NCBI RefSeq assembly: GCF_030553055.1
Contig: NZ_CP130713.1
Coordinates: 434,001 to 498,000, forward strand
Length of the DNA: 64,000 bases
Reading direction: 5' to 3'
DNA from: Streptomyces sp. XD-27
GTDB lineage: Bacteria > Actinomycetota > Actinomycetes > Streptomycetales > Streptomycetaceae
The first letter of the stretch is position 1. Every line of letters begins with the position of its first letter. Positions 35,394-44,170 of this stretch are shown piece by piece. The position numbers and the translations under genes were made by a program. The notes beneath the pieces were generated by a model that did no database searches, was not told the origin of the DNA, and saw nothing but the letters and a program-made list of their open reading frames with translations.

Positions 35394-35395
35394 CT

Positions 35396-35632
35396 GTGGA
35401 TCACATATACAACGGCATGCCCTCCAAACATCTCGGTACGGAGGGCTGGCAGAAGCCATGGAGCGGGCCGAACGGCGGCAGCTGCGTGGAGGTCATGAAG
35501 CTCAGCGACGGGCGGGTGGCGCTCCGCCAGTCGACCGACCCCGACGGCCCCGCCCTGATCTACGCGTACCACGAGATCGAAACGTTCATCCAGGGAGCCA
35601 AGGCCGGCGCGGCGGACTTCCTGCTCACCTGA
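35396..35632 (+). CDS. DUF397 small protein
   Basis: 78 residues, GTG start two bases after the XRE stop. The domain is recognised by WQKPWSGPNGGSCVEVMKLS and VALRQSTDPDGPALIY. DUF397 proteins (WhiJ-associated, BldB-neighbour class) are thought to antagonise the cognate XRE regulator. The gene lies between the regulator and a methyltransferase, a recurrent Streptomyces order. Confidence 0.9.
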   Translation: MDHIYNGMPSKHLGTEGWQKPWSGPNGGSCVEVMKLSDGRVALRQSTDPDGPALIYAYHEIETFIQGAKAGAADFLLT

Positions 35633-35730
35633 CGGCACGGCTCGTTCGACAGCACCACCGACCCAGCATCCCGGGCTCGACCACTCCGGGTGCCCCCCCA
35701 AGCGGCGAAGACACACGAACGGAGGGCCGC

Positions 35731-36549
35731 ATGACCGACAACGGACTCACACTCGGCCAGATCGACACCAGCAGGCCGCACACGGCCCGGATGTACGACT
35801 ACTACCTCGGTGGCAAGGACCACTACGAGTCGGACCAGGAGTGTGCCGACGGTGTGATAGCGCTCTTCCCCGCCATCAAGATCGTCGCCCGCACCAACCG
35901 GTCGTTCATGCACCGTGCCACCCGCTGGCTGGCCCGGGAGGCGGGGATCCGCCAGTTCCTCGACATCGGCACCGGCATCCCCACCGAGCCCAACCTGCAC
36001 CAGGTCGCCCAGAGCGTCGCCCCGGACTCCCGGATCGTCTACACCGACCACGATCCGATCGTCCTCACCCACGCCCAGGCGCTGCTGCACAGCACCCCCG
36101 AGGGCCGTACCGCCTACGTCCAGGCGGATGTGCGGGAACCCGAGCGCATTCTGTCGGCACCCGAGCTGCACGAGACGCTGGACCTGAGCCAGCCGGTCGC
36201 CCTCTCCCTCAACGCTCTGCTGCACTTCGTCTCGGACGAGTTCAGGCCGTACGAACTCGTCCGGCAACTGGTCGACGCCCTGCCCTCGGGGAGCTATCTC
36301 GTGGTGTCCCACTGCACGCCCGACTTCGAACCGGAGACCTGGACGAAGCTCGTCGAGATCTACCGCAACGGCGGCATACCGGCCCAGGTGCGCTCCCGCT
36401 CCGAGGTCGAGGCCTTCTTCGCGGGACTGGAGCTGGTCGAGCCGGGTGTGGTGTCGGCACACCGGTGGAAGCCCGACGAGGAGGCGGCCGCCGCCACCGT
36501 CACGGACGGCGAGGTGTCCATGTGGGCGGGCGTGGCCCGAAAGCCGTGA
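35731..36549 (+). CDS. SAV2177/DUF574-family SAM methyltransferase
   Basis: 272 residues, start ATG after GGAGGG. Family features: HTARMYDYYLGGKDHYESDQ at the N-terminus, the SAM site FLDIGTGIPTEPNLHQVAQS, VYTDHDPIVLTHAQALL and a C-terminal SHCTPDFEP. The DUF574 family is common in Streptomyces, often next to XRE/DUF397 genes; substrates are not known. An 11-bp tandem repeat covers its stop codon. Confidence 0.88.
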   Translation: MTDNGLTLGQIDTSRPHTARMYDYYLGGKDHYESDQECADGVIALFPAIKIVARTNRSFMHRATRWLAREAGIRQFLDIGTGIPTEPNLHQVAQSVAPDSRIVYTDHDPIVLTHAQALLHSTPEGRTAYVQADVREPERILSAPELHETLDLSQPVALSLNALLHFVSDEFRPYELVRQLVDALPSGSYLVVSHCTPDFEPETWTKLVEIYRNGGIPAQVRSRSEVEAFFAGLELVEPGVVSAHRWKPDEEAAAATVTDGEVSMWAGVARKP

Positions 36550-36576
36550 GTACGCCGTGAGTACGCGGTGAGTACG
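36544..36576. repeat. Three tandem 11-bp repeats at a stop codon
   Basis: Units ccgtgagtacg, ccgtgagtacg and cggtgagtacg run head to tail from 36544. The first contains the stop codon of the methyltransferase, so slippage would not affect the protein. Confidence 0.8.
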
Positions 36577-36665
36577 CGGTAGCCCCGGTCGGCCCGCGGG
36601 TCGGCGGGGGTACGCCGTCTGGTCGCGCGCCGGTCGCGGCCGGTCGGGCGCGCTGTGAGCCTGAG

Positions 36666-38141
36666 GTGGTGACCGGCACCGCACCCGTTCTCGCCCCCCG
36701 CGCCCGGCTCTCCGTACCCCGGCGCCCGTCCGCCGTCCCGTGGCTCGCCGTGGTCGCCGCCGGGTACGCCGTGCTCCAGTTGGCGCTCGTCGTACCGCAG
36801 ATGGACCTCGGGCTGCTGTGGGACGAGAGCGTCTACGCCTCGCAGGTCGACCCGCGGCGGCCCGCGCTGTTCTTCAGCGCGCCCCGCTCGCGCGGCATCA
36901 GCCTGCTCGTCGCGCCCGTGGTGTCCGTGACGGAGTCGGTGGACGTGCTGCGGGTGCTGCTCGCGCTGCTCGCGGCCGGTGCGCTGTACGCCGCGTTCCG
37001 GGTGTGGGAACGGATCGTCGGGCGGGCCGCCGCCGCGCTCGCCGCGCTGCTCTTCGCCGGGCTGTGGATCACCCAGATCAGCGGTTCGCAGGTGATGCCG
37101 AACCTGTGGGTGGCGCTCGGCTCGGTCGCCGCCGTCGGCTGGTTCCTGCGGGTGCCCGGCGAGCCGCGCGCCCGCTGGTGGCTGGCCGCCGTGCTCGCCG
37201 CCGTCACCCTGGTCCGTACCCCGGACGGCGGCTGGCTGGCGCTGCCGCTGCTGGTCGCCGCGGTGGCGGTGCGCGCCTGGCGGCCCGCGCTGCCCGCGCT
37301 CGTCGCAGGCCCCGCGCTCGGCGCGCTCCAGTGGGTGATCGAGGCGTACGTCCGCTTCGGCGGCATCGGGGAGCGGCTGCGGATCTCCAGCGCCACCGAG
37401 GGCGACATGGGCCTGCATTGGAACATCGGCGCGGTGCTGCGCAGCCTCAACGGGCCGCTGCTGTGCCGCCCGTGCGCATCCGCCCTGGGCCCGCACCCGC
37501 TGCTCACCCTGTGGTGGCTGGCGCTGCCGCCGCTGGCGGCCGCCGCGCTCGCCGTCGCCTGGCGCGACCGGCGCCGGGCGCCCGCGGTCCTGCCCGTGGT
37601 CTGCGCAGCCGCCCTGTCCTTCTCGTACCTGTTCCTCATCGGCTACTCGGCGCCGCGCTTCCTGCTGCCCGCCTACGCCCTGCTGGCGCTGCCCGTCGCC
37701 GGACTCGCGCTGCGCGTCGCGCGCGGCGTACGGGAACCGGTCGTCCGGCGCCGCGTGGCGGCCGCGCTGGGGGGCGTGCTCGCGCTGCATCTGGCGAGCC
37801 AGCTGGTGGTGCTGGCGCACACCACGGAGTCCACCGCCGCCAGCGCCGCCCGTTACCAGCGCGCCGCCGCCGATCTGCGCGAGCTGGGGCTGCGGCCGCC
37901 GTGTCTGGTCACCGGATATCGCGCGCTGCCCGTCTCCTACGCGGCGGGCTGTGCCTCGGCGCAGCTGCGCGGCAACAACCGCTCCACCACCGAACCCGAG
38001 CTGCTCCGCCGCGCCGCGCGGGTGCCGACCGCCGTGCTCCTCGAGCCGGGCCGGTCCACCGCGCCGCGCTACGCCCGGGGTTGGACGCCGTACACGCTCA
38101 CCCGCACCGGCTGGACGGTGTACGTGACCCCGCTCGGCTGA
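36666..38141 (+). CDS. Polytopic membrane protein, GT-C-like
   Basis: 491 residues with about eleven hydrophobic helices. After the first helix a short acidic motif reads MDLGLLWDESVYASQV, the position where GT-C enzymes (PMT/ArnT type) carry catalytic acidic residues, followed by FFSAPRSRGISLLVAP. The C-terminal 110 residues are soluble and extracytoplasmic, with two cysteines (RPPCLVTGYRALPVSYAAGC) that may pair. A GT39/GT83-like transferase is likely, but no substrate can be named. It stands alone between the methyltransferase and the convergent TenA-like gene. Confidence 0.7.
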   Translation: MVTGTAPVLAPRARLSVPRRPSAVPWLAVVAAGYAVLQLALVVPQMDLGLLWDESVYASQVDPRRPALFFSAPRSRGISLLVAPVVSVTESVDVLRVLLALLAAGALYAAFRVWERIVGRAAAALAALLFAGLWITQISGSQVMPNLWVALGSVAAVGWFLRVPGEPRARWWLAAVLAAVTLVRTPDGGWLALPLLVAAVAVRAWRPALPALVAGPALGALQWVIEAYVRFGGIGERLRISSATEGDMGLHWNIGAVLRSLNGPLLCRPCASALGPHPLLTLWWLALPPLAAAALAVAWRDRRRAPAVLPVVCAAALSFSYLFLIGYSAPRFLLPAYALLALPVAGLALRVARGVREPVVRRRVAAALGGVLALHLASQLVVLAHTTESTAASAARYQRAAADLRELGLRPPCLVTGYRALPVSYAAGCASAQLRGNNRSTTEPELLRRAARVPTAVLLEPGRSTAPRYARGWTPYTLTRTGWTVYVTPLG

Positions 38142-38182
38142 CCCTGGTGCCGGCCCGGTGCGGCCCCGTCCGCCGCCGGGGT

Positions 38183-38835
38183 TCAGCCGGCCAGGGTGTT
38201 CCAGAACATCAGCTCGTAGGCCTGCACCAGGCGCCCGTAGCGGCGGGCGGCGCCGGTCACCCGGCCCGCGTCAAGGCCCGCCTGGACGGCCGCCAGGGTC
38301 CGCTCCCGGGCGTCCGGAGCGGGCTCGGCGAAGAGGTCGAAGAAGCCGCACGCCCGGTCGTCGAAGCCGTAGTGGCGGCGCAGTGCCCGCGAGACGGTGG
38401 CGCAGTAGCCGCCCCAGGCCGCGAAGTTGACGGCGAGTGCGATCACCGTGTCGGCGGGCTCCGCCAGCAGCGCCAGCCGGGCGACGTACGACGGGTAGGC
38501 CTGGCAGCCCGCTCGCGGCTCGTAGGTCTCGATCGCCGACTCGTCCAGGCCGCAGGCGGCGGTCAGGGCCGCGAGCCGGTCCAGCGCGACGGTCTCGTTC
38601 TCCGCCAGGGCGGCGAAGAACGCGGCGACGGCCGGTTGCGGTGCCGCGCGCTGGGCCAGGTGGCGGAAGCTGCGGCGGTCGCTGTCGATGATGTGGCGCT
38701 GCTCCAGGGCGAGCGCGGCCAGGACGTCCTTGGGGCGGTGCCCGCGGCGATCAGCGGGACCAGGCGGTTGGCGCCGCCCGCCGGGGCCAGGGCCCGGACC
38801 GCGTCGTGCAGGACCTCGGCCGCGTCACGCGTCAT
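38183..38835 (-). CDS. TenA/PqqC-like helical protein (apparent frameshift)
   Basis: 217 residues after restoring one base at the GGGG run at 38731-38734. The protein is all-helical: AAEVLHDAVRALAPAGGANR, KDVLAALALEQRHIIDSDRR, FAALAENETVALDRLAAL and NFAAWGGYCATVSRALRRHY. This is the heme-oxygenase-like fold shared by TenA thiaminases, PqqC and some metal-dependent oxygenases. It follows the SDR gene at the end of the pqq transcript direction. The helix with EQRHIID could bind a metal or cofactor. A role in PQQ handling is only inference. Confidence 0.72.
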
Positions 38836-38962
38836 GGCGGGCACCTTTCCGTGGGGCCGTGGGGGGTCGCCGTCGGCTCCACGGTCTCATGGGGCACTCG
38901 CGGGCGGTCACCCGCCGGTGGCCACCTGTTCGCGGCCGTCCGGCCGGGTCACCCGCCGGTGG

Positions 38963-40456
38963 TCACCAGTCGGTGGGCGCGTAGTCCTTGAGGAAGACAC
39001 CGAAGACGTCCTCGCCGCCCTCGCCGCGCACGATCGGGTCGTACACGCGGGCCGCGCCGTCGACCAGATCCAGCGGCGCGTGGAAACCGGCTTCCGCCAG
39101 GCGGATCTTGTCCGGGTGCGGGCGCTCGTCGGTGATCCAGCCGGTGTCGACGCTGGTCATCAGGATGCCGTCGGACTCGAACATCTCCCGGGCGCTGGTG
39201 CGGGTGAGCATGTTCAGCGCGGCCTTGGCCATGTTGGTGTGCGGGTGGCCCGCGCCCTTGTAGCCGCGGCTGAACTTGCCCTCCATCGCGGAGACGTTCA
39301 CCACGTACGTGCGGCGGGCCGGGGAGGCCGCCATGGCCGGGCGGAGCCGGCTGACCAGGATGAACGGGGCGGTCTCATTGCACAGCTGGACTTCGAGCAT
39401 CTCGACCGGGTCGACCTCGTGCACCCGCTGGATCCAGGTGTTGGTGGAGTCCAGGTCGGGGACGAGCCCGCCCGCGTCGATGGCGGTGCCGGCCGCGATC
39501 CGCTCCAGGGAGGCGGAGCCCGTGGTCAGGGCGAGGGCGGCGACGTCGTCGGGGGTCAGCGCGTTGTCCCGCGGGGTCGCGGGGCCGGGCAGGGCGGCCT
39601 GGGCGCCGCTGCCGAACGCGCCGAAGACGACGGACTCGGGCAGCTCCCCGGCGGGCAGCGCGGCGGACTCCCCCGCGACCAGCTCGGTGTACGCCTGCGC
39701 GGAGCGGCGGACCGTCTGCGCGGCGTTGTTGATCAGGATGTCGAGCGGGCCCGCGGCGGCCACGGAGTCGGCGAGGGCGACCACCTGGGCGGGGTCGCGC
39801 AGGTCGATCCCGACGATCTTGAGCCGGTGGAGCCAGTCGGCGCTGTCCGGCATCGCGGCGAAGCGCCGGATGGCGTCCTTGGGGAAGCGCGTGGTGATGG
39901 TGGTGTGCGCGCCGTCGCGCAGCAGCCGCAGCGCGATGTACATGCCGATCTTGGCCCGGCCGCCGGTGAGCAGCGCGCGGCGCCCGGTGAGGTCGGTGCG
40001 CGCGTCGCGGCGGGCGCGGTTCTCCCTGGCGCACGGCTGGCACAGCTGGTGGTAGAAGGCGTCGACCTCGACGTAGCGGGTCTTGCACGTGTAGCAGGAG
40101 CGGGGCCGCTGCAGGATCCCGGCGATCTCGGTGGTCACGGAGCTGGTCAGCGCCCGCCCCACGGTCTCGTCGTCGATCCGGTCGGCGGCGCCGGTGGCGG
40201 TGGCCTCGGTGACGTTCTTGTCGTGGGCGGTCTTGGCGGCGCGCCGCTCCTGGCGTCGGCGCTGCTTGACCGTACGGTAGATGCCGGCGGTGGCGCGGCG
40301 CACCATGATCGCGTCGGGGTGGTCCAGCGGCAGCTCGTCCAGCTCGGCGAGGACGCCGAGGCAGACCGCGAGCCGCTCCGGGTCGATGCCCGGCCCGTAG
40401 GCGGCCGCTCCTTCGACAGCCGCCGTGTCGGCCCGGCCGTCCTCAGTCACCGTCAT
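38963..40456 (-). CDS. SDR oxidoreductase with N-terminal zinc ribbon
   Basis: 497 residues from the ATG at 40456. Residues 1-115 are helical and acidic/basic, then a four-cysteine ribbon CYTCKTRYVEVDAFYHQLCQ (closing PC) at about 120-142. The SDR domain follows: RRALLTGGRAKIGMYIALRL, DILINNAAQTVRR, VNVSAMEGKFSRGYKGAGHP and HTNMAKAALNMLTRTSAREM. Note that the usual YxxxK appears displaced, with K in the MAKAALN stretch. It begins 97 bases after pqqE and may be co-transcribed. Its substrate is unknown. Confidence 0.8.
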   Translation of the reverse strand: MTVTEDGRADTAAVEGAAAYGPGIDPERLAVCLGVLAELDELPLDHPDAIMVRRATAGIYRTVKQRRRQERRAAKTAHDKNVTEATATGAADRIDDETVGRALTSSVTTEIAGILQRPRSCYTCKTRYVEVDAFYHQLCQPCARENRARRDARTDLTGRRALLTGGRAKIGMYIALRLLRDGAHTTITTRFPKDAIRRFAAMPDSADWLHRLKIVGIDLRDPAQVVALADSVAAAGPLDILINNAAQTVRRSAQAYTELVAGESAALPAGELPESVVFGAFGSGAQAALPGPATPRDNALTPDDVAALALTTGSASLERIAAGTAIDAGGLVPDLDSTNTWIQRVHEVDPVEMLEVQLCNETAPFILVSRLRPAMAASPARRTYVVNVSAMEGKFSRGYKGAGHPHTNMAKAALNMLTRTSAREMFESDGILMTSVDTGWITDERPHPDKIRLAEAGFHAPLDLVDGAARVYDPIVRGEGGEDVFGVFLKDYAPTDW

Positions 40457-40553
40457 CGCCGCCGCCGCTTTCTGGTTCGTCTGTTCTACTGAAGCTTCGC
40501 CGGAACTGTACGTAAGCGGAGGCGGCGACGCCAAACCGGTGACGGGGACGCGG

Positions 40554-41789
40554 TCACCCCCGCTCCGGCCTGCGGTACGCGTAGGCGCGCGCGGCGGCCG
40601 TCCGGGCGGCGGAGCCGGGGTCGGTGAGGGCGCGCACCAGCGCGTGGTCCGGGGAGAGCGCACAGGCCGGATCGGTGCGGGCGGGGTCGCCGGTGAGCGC
40701 GTACGCCTGGCAGCGGCAGCCGCCGTGGTCCTCGTCCCGCCGGGCGCAGCTGAGGCAGGGCTCGGGCAGCCACGCGGTGCCCCGGTAGCGGTGGAACGCG
40801 GCCGAGTGGTCCCAGATCCACTCCAGCGGGTGGTCCCGGACGCTGGGCGGGTCGAGACCGGGCAGGCTGGCCGCCGCCGGGCAGGGCAGGACGGTCCCGT
40901 CGGGGGCGACGGTGAGGGAGACCGCGCCCCAGCCGCCCATGCAGGGCTTGGCGACGCCGTCGAAGTAGTCGGGGACCACCCACACCAGGTCGGGGCCGCC
41001 GCGGAGCCGGTCGCGCCAGCCGTCGACCACTTCCCGGGCCCGCGCGACCTGGTCGCGGGTGGGCAGCAGCGCGTCGCGGTTGCGCAGCGCCCAGCCGTAG
41101 AACTGGGTGTTGGCCAGTTCGATACGGTCCGCGCCCCAGTCGAGGCCGAGCCGGATCAGGGCGTCTACGGCGTCGAGGTTGCCGCGGTGCAGCACGACGT
41201 TGAGGCCGAGCGGCAGCCCGGCCTCGCGGACCAGTGCCGCGGCCCGCTCCTTGTCCGGGAACGAGGCGGCGCGCCCGGCGATGCGGTCCGCGGCGCCGGG
41301 GTCGGTGTGTTGGACGGACAGTTGGACGGCTCGCAGCCCGGCGGCGGTCAGCTCGGCCAGCCGGGGCCGGGTCAGGCCGGTGCCGCTGGTGACGAGCTGG
41401 GTGTAGATCCCGGCGGCCTCGGCGGCGGCGACGATGGCGGCCAGGTCGGGGCGGAGCAGCGGCTCGCCGCCGGACAGGTGGGTGTGGACGACGCCGAGCC
41501 GCCCGGCCTGGGCGAGCACGTCGGCCCACTGCGCGCCGGTCAGCTCCCGCGAGCGGCGGGTCAGCTCCAGGGGGTTGGAGCAGTACGGGCAGTGCAGCGG
41601 GCAGGCGTGGGTGAGCTCGGCCAGCAGCGCCCAGGGGCGGGGCGGGGTGCCTTCCGGAGGGACGGCTTCCTGAGGGGCGGATCGTGGAGCCTCCGGCGCG
41701 GCGGCTTCCTGCCCAGTGGTTTCCTCCTCAGCGGCTTCCCGCCGGGCGGCCTGCTGTCGGGCGGCCTCCTGTGGGGCGCCGCCGCTCAC
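40554..41789 (-). CDS. pqqE: PqqE, radical SAM/SPASM enzyme of PQQ synthesis
   Basis: 411 residues. An alanine/glutamate-rich N-terminal extension of about 50 residues precedes the core. The radical SAM cluster is CPLHCPYC (Cys63, 67, 70), followed by HLSGGEPLLRPDLAAIV. The SPASM end has CMGGWGAVSLTVAPDGTVLPC and EPCLSCARRDEDHGGCRCQA. The enzyme forms the carbon-carbon bond between the conserved Glu and Tyr of PqqA bound to PqqD. Its GTG overlaps the pqqD stop (GTGA). Confidence 0.93.
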   Translation of the reverse strand: MSGGAPQEAARQQAARREAAEEETTGQEAAAPEAPRSAPQEAVPPEGTPPRPWALLAELTHACPLHCPYCSNPLELTRRSRELTGAQWADVLAQAGRLGVVHTHLSGGEPLLRPDLAAIVAAAEAAGIYTQLVTSGTGLTRPRLAELTAAGLRAVQLSVQHTDPGAADRIAGRAASFPDKERAAALVREAGLPLGLNVVLHRGNLDAVDALIRLGLDWGADRIELANTQFYGWALRNRDALLPTRDQVARAREVVDGWRDRLRGGPDLVWVVPDYFDGVAKPCMGGWGAVSLTVAPDGTVLPCPAAASLPGLDPPSVRDHPLEWIWDHSAAFHRYRGTAWLPEPCLSCARRDEDHGGCRCQAYALTGDPARTDPACALSPDHALVRALTDPGSAARTAAARAYAYRRPERG

Positions 41790-42133
41790 CGCAGCCAGCC
41801 CTCCTCCAGTACGCGGTGCAGGAAGGCGGGGACCTCGGTCTCCACGGGCGCGCCGGGGAAGCTCTCCGCGAGCTCCTCGACGATCTCCCAGACCTCGCGG
41901 GTGCCGTCGCACAGCCGCAGCACCGCCGCGGCCGAGCCGCCCAGCACGACCACCCGCTCGGGCAGGACCAGCAGGTCGTCGTCGCGTACGTGGTCGTAGC
42001 GGAGCAGGATCGACGGCGACAGGTTGGGCCGCCACTGGGTCGCGAGGGTCACGACCCCGCTCTGTTCCTCCGCTCGCGCCGGATTTCGGTGGCGCCCCTG
42101 CTCCGGCCCTCGGTGTCGTCCCTGATCTGTCAC
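41786..42133 (-). CDS. pqqD: PqqD, precursor-peptide chaperone
   Basis: 115 residues from the GTG that overlaps the pqqC stop. The conserved domain of about 88 residues starts at a second possible GTG at 42052: WRPNLSPSILLRYDHVRDDD, VVLGGSAAAVLRLCDGTREV and WEIVEELAESFPGAPVETEV. PqqD is an RRE-type protein that binds PqqA and presents it to PqqE. I kept the longer start because every junction in this operon is a GTGA-type overlap, but the first 27 residues are poorly conserved-looking. Confidence 0.9.
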   Translation of the reverse strand: MTDQGRHRGPEQGRHRNPARAEEQSGVVTLATQWRPNLSPSILLRYDHVRDDDLLVLPERVVVLGGSAAAVLRLCDGTREVWEIVEELAESFPGAPVETEVPAFLHRVLEEGWLR

Positions 42134-42873
42134 TGGGTGCCGTCCTCGGTCTCGTCCTCGGTTTCCTTGGTGTCCTCGGCGTCGGTGGTGTCCGCGCTCC
42201 CCGCGTGGTCGACGGCGTCGAGCAGCGACCACAGCACGTCGCACTTGAAGGCGAGCGCGGCCACCGCCCGGTCCTGGTCGCCCTCGGTCCTGGCCCACTG
42301 GAGCACCAGGGCGAGCGCCTCCTGGCTGTCCCGCCGCCCCTGGCTGACGCGGGTGCGGAAGTACGCCAGGCCGTCGCCGTCGATCCAGCGGTAGTGCCGC
42401 TCGAACGCGGCGGTGCGGGTGCGCATGATGTCGGGGGCGGACAGCTCGGTGAGGGAGGCGGCGACCGCCTCCAGCGGGGAGCGGAGCCGGCAGAAGTTGA
42501 CGTAGCCGTCGACGGCGAGCGCCACCCCCGGCAGGACGTCCTGTCCGGACATCAGCCGGGCGCGGTCGAGCCCGGCGGCCTCGCCCAGCCGCAGCCAGCG
42601 TTCGATGCCGCCCTCCCCCTCCGCGGCACCGTCGTGGTCGTGGATCCGGCGCAGCCACATGCGGCGCAGCGCGGGGGTTTCCAGCTTGGCGGTGATGAGG
42701 GCGTCCTTGACGGGGATGTGGCGCTGGTAGTGGAAGCGGTTGCTGATCCAGCGCCGCAGTTCGGCCGGGGTCAGTTCACCCTGGTGCATGCGGACGTTGA
42801 AGGGGTGGCGGTCGTGGTAGCGCTCGCGGGCGACGGCCCGCAGCCGGTCCTCGAAGGTCGCCGTGCCGTTCAC
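42130..42873 (-). CDS. pqqC: PqqC, cofactorless oxidase closing PQQ
   Basis: 247 residues, GTG start overlapping the pqqB stop. Family motifs: RYHDRHPFNVRMHQGELTP, WISNRFHYQRHIPVKDALI, HDHDGAAEGEGGIERWLRLG and HYRWIDGDGLAYFRTR. It performs ring closure and the eight-electron oxidation of the last intermediate. The final 20 residues are an acidic tail of D/E/T repeats. Confidence 0.94.
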   Translation of the reverse strand: MNGTATFEDRLRAVARERYHDRHPFNVRMHQGELTPAELRRWISNRFHYQRHIPVKDALITAKLETPALRRMWLRRIHDHDGAAEGEGGIERWLRLGEAAGLDRARLMSGQDVLPGVALAVDGYVNFCRLRSPLEAVAASLTELSAPDIMRTRTAAFERHYRWIDGDGLAYFRTRVSQGRRDSQEALALVLQWARTEGDQDRAVAALAFKCDVLWSLLDAVDHAGSADTTDAEDTKETEDETEDGTQ

Positions 42874-43765
42874 AGGCTGATCTCCATCCCGTCGGCGGCC
42901 ACCTCGACGCCCAGTGCGGTCAGTGCGGCGTGTTGCGGTGCGGCCGGGTCGGCGAGGGGATTGGTGTTGTTCAGGTGGGTGTAGAGGCAGCGGGCGCGCA
43001 GGGATGCGAGCCGGTGCGCGGTGCCGCCGGGTCCGTCGATCGGCAGGTGTCCCATGGCGGTCGCGGTGCGGCCGGAGAAGCCGCCGCGCCGGGGCTCGTC
43101 GTCGTCCCAGAACGTGCCGTCGACGATCACGCAGTCGGCGTCCGCGACGGCCTGCTGGAAGGCGTCGGGCCAGGTGGCGAGCGCGGGGGCGTACACGAGC
43201 GTGCGGCCGGTGGCGCGGTCGCGCAGCCGCAGGGCCACCACCCAGGTGTCGGTCTCCGGTCCGGTGCCGGCCGCGTAGCGCGGGCGTTTGGCGGAGACGG
43301 GCACGGCGCGCACGGTGATCGGCGAACCGGGTTCGAGCTGCTGTTCCCAGCCGTTCAGTTCACGCCATTCCAGCGCCGCGTAGGGGGTGAGGACGTCGCC
43401 GAGGCGGAGCCGGTCGAGCAGGGCGCCGCGGACGGGCGCGGTGGCGTGGATCCGTATCCGCTCCGCCTCGCGCAGCCGGGCGATGCCGAGGGTGTGGTCG
43501 AGTTCGGCGTCGGTGAGCAGGACCCCGGCCAGCGGGGTGCGGCGGACTCCGGGGCCGGGGTGGAGGTCGGGGCAGTCCTCGATCTGGTCGCCCAGGTCGG
43601 GGGTGGCGTTGACCAGGTACCAGCGGCCTTCGGCGGCCTGGACGGCGAGGGAGGCGTGGCGGCGGCGCCGGTGGGGTGGGCGCGTGCCCCGGTGCAGGTG
43701 GGGCACGCGCAGTTCCACTGGGGTAGGCCGCCGCCCGCCGCGGTGCCGAGCACGCGCAGCAGCAT
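42870..43765 (-). CDS. pqqB: PqqB, metallo-beta-lactamase-fold hydroxylase (apparent frameshift)
   Basis: 298 residues, the normal PqqB length, once one base is restored at the GGGG run at 43673-43676. The start is LLRVLGTAAGGGLPQWNCAC, PTCTGARA follows, and after the break the family continues with YLVNATPDLGDQIE, GVLLTDAELDHTLGIARLRE, FWDDDEPRRGG, MGHLPIDGPGG and YTHLNNTNPL. PqqB hydroxylates the tyrosine ring of the diamino acid intermediate. The two halves are each convincing, so a sequencing slip is the simplest explanation. Confidence 0.9.
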
Positions 43766-43774
43766 GGCGGCGGG

Positions 43775-43915
43775 TCAGCGGGTGGTGAGCGCGTAGGCGG
43801 TGACCTCCAGCGCGGTGTCCACGATCACGTAGTCGGGGGTCTGCCAAGCGGTCTGCCACGCGGTTTCCTCGGGGCAGGGCGCGGTCTGCTCGGCCTGCTG
43901 CCGGCTGTCGTTCAT
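43775..43915 (-). CDS. pqqA: PqqA, PQQ precursor peptide
   Basis: 46 residues. The C-terminal part TPDYVIVDTALEVTAYALTT has the invariant Glu37-x3-Tyr41 pair that becomes PQQ. PqqA is usually 22-40 residues; this copy has an extra N-terminal section with a duplicated AWQT. It is the first gene of the pqq operon, with 255 bases of non-coding sequence to the divergent glutamine-synthetase-like gene. Confidence 0.92.
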   Translation of the reverse strand: MNDSRQQAEQTAPCPEETAWQTAWQTPDYVIVDTALEVTAYALTTR

Positions 43916-44170
43916 GACGGTTCCGCCTTCCTGTGGTTGGGGGTGATCCCCGGGAGGCTTCCGGGGGATCCGCACATGGTGAAGGTCACGTCGCGGGCGT
44001 ATGTGCCCCTGATGGATGGCGAGTTGGCGGCCGCATACGTCTGTTGCCCCTTCGCGATCGGCGGCAGTACGTTCCCCCGCGAATCATCAGAAACCTTTCC
44101 TACCAGCTTTCCCCGCCATTGGAGCCGTTGATGCAGAAATCCACGCATCACGCACGCGCTGATCATCGGC

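Noticed and set aside
36740..40492. Very long plus-strand open frame (over 1,200 codons) across the membrane-protein gene and the SDR gene
   Set aside because: It is an alternative-frame and antisense reading of clearly coding genes. Its translation is arginine/glycine/alanine noise typical of high-GC DNA, with no motif.
42870..43859. pqqB as a pseudogene
   Set aside because: Both halves match PqqB and join into 298 residues with a single base at a GGGG run, so a sequencing slip is more likely than decay in an otherwise intact operon.
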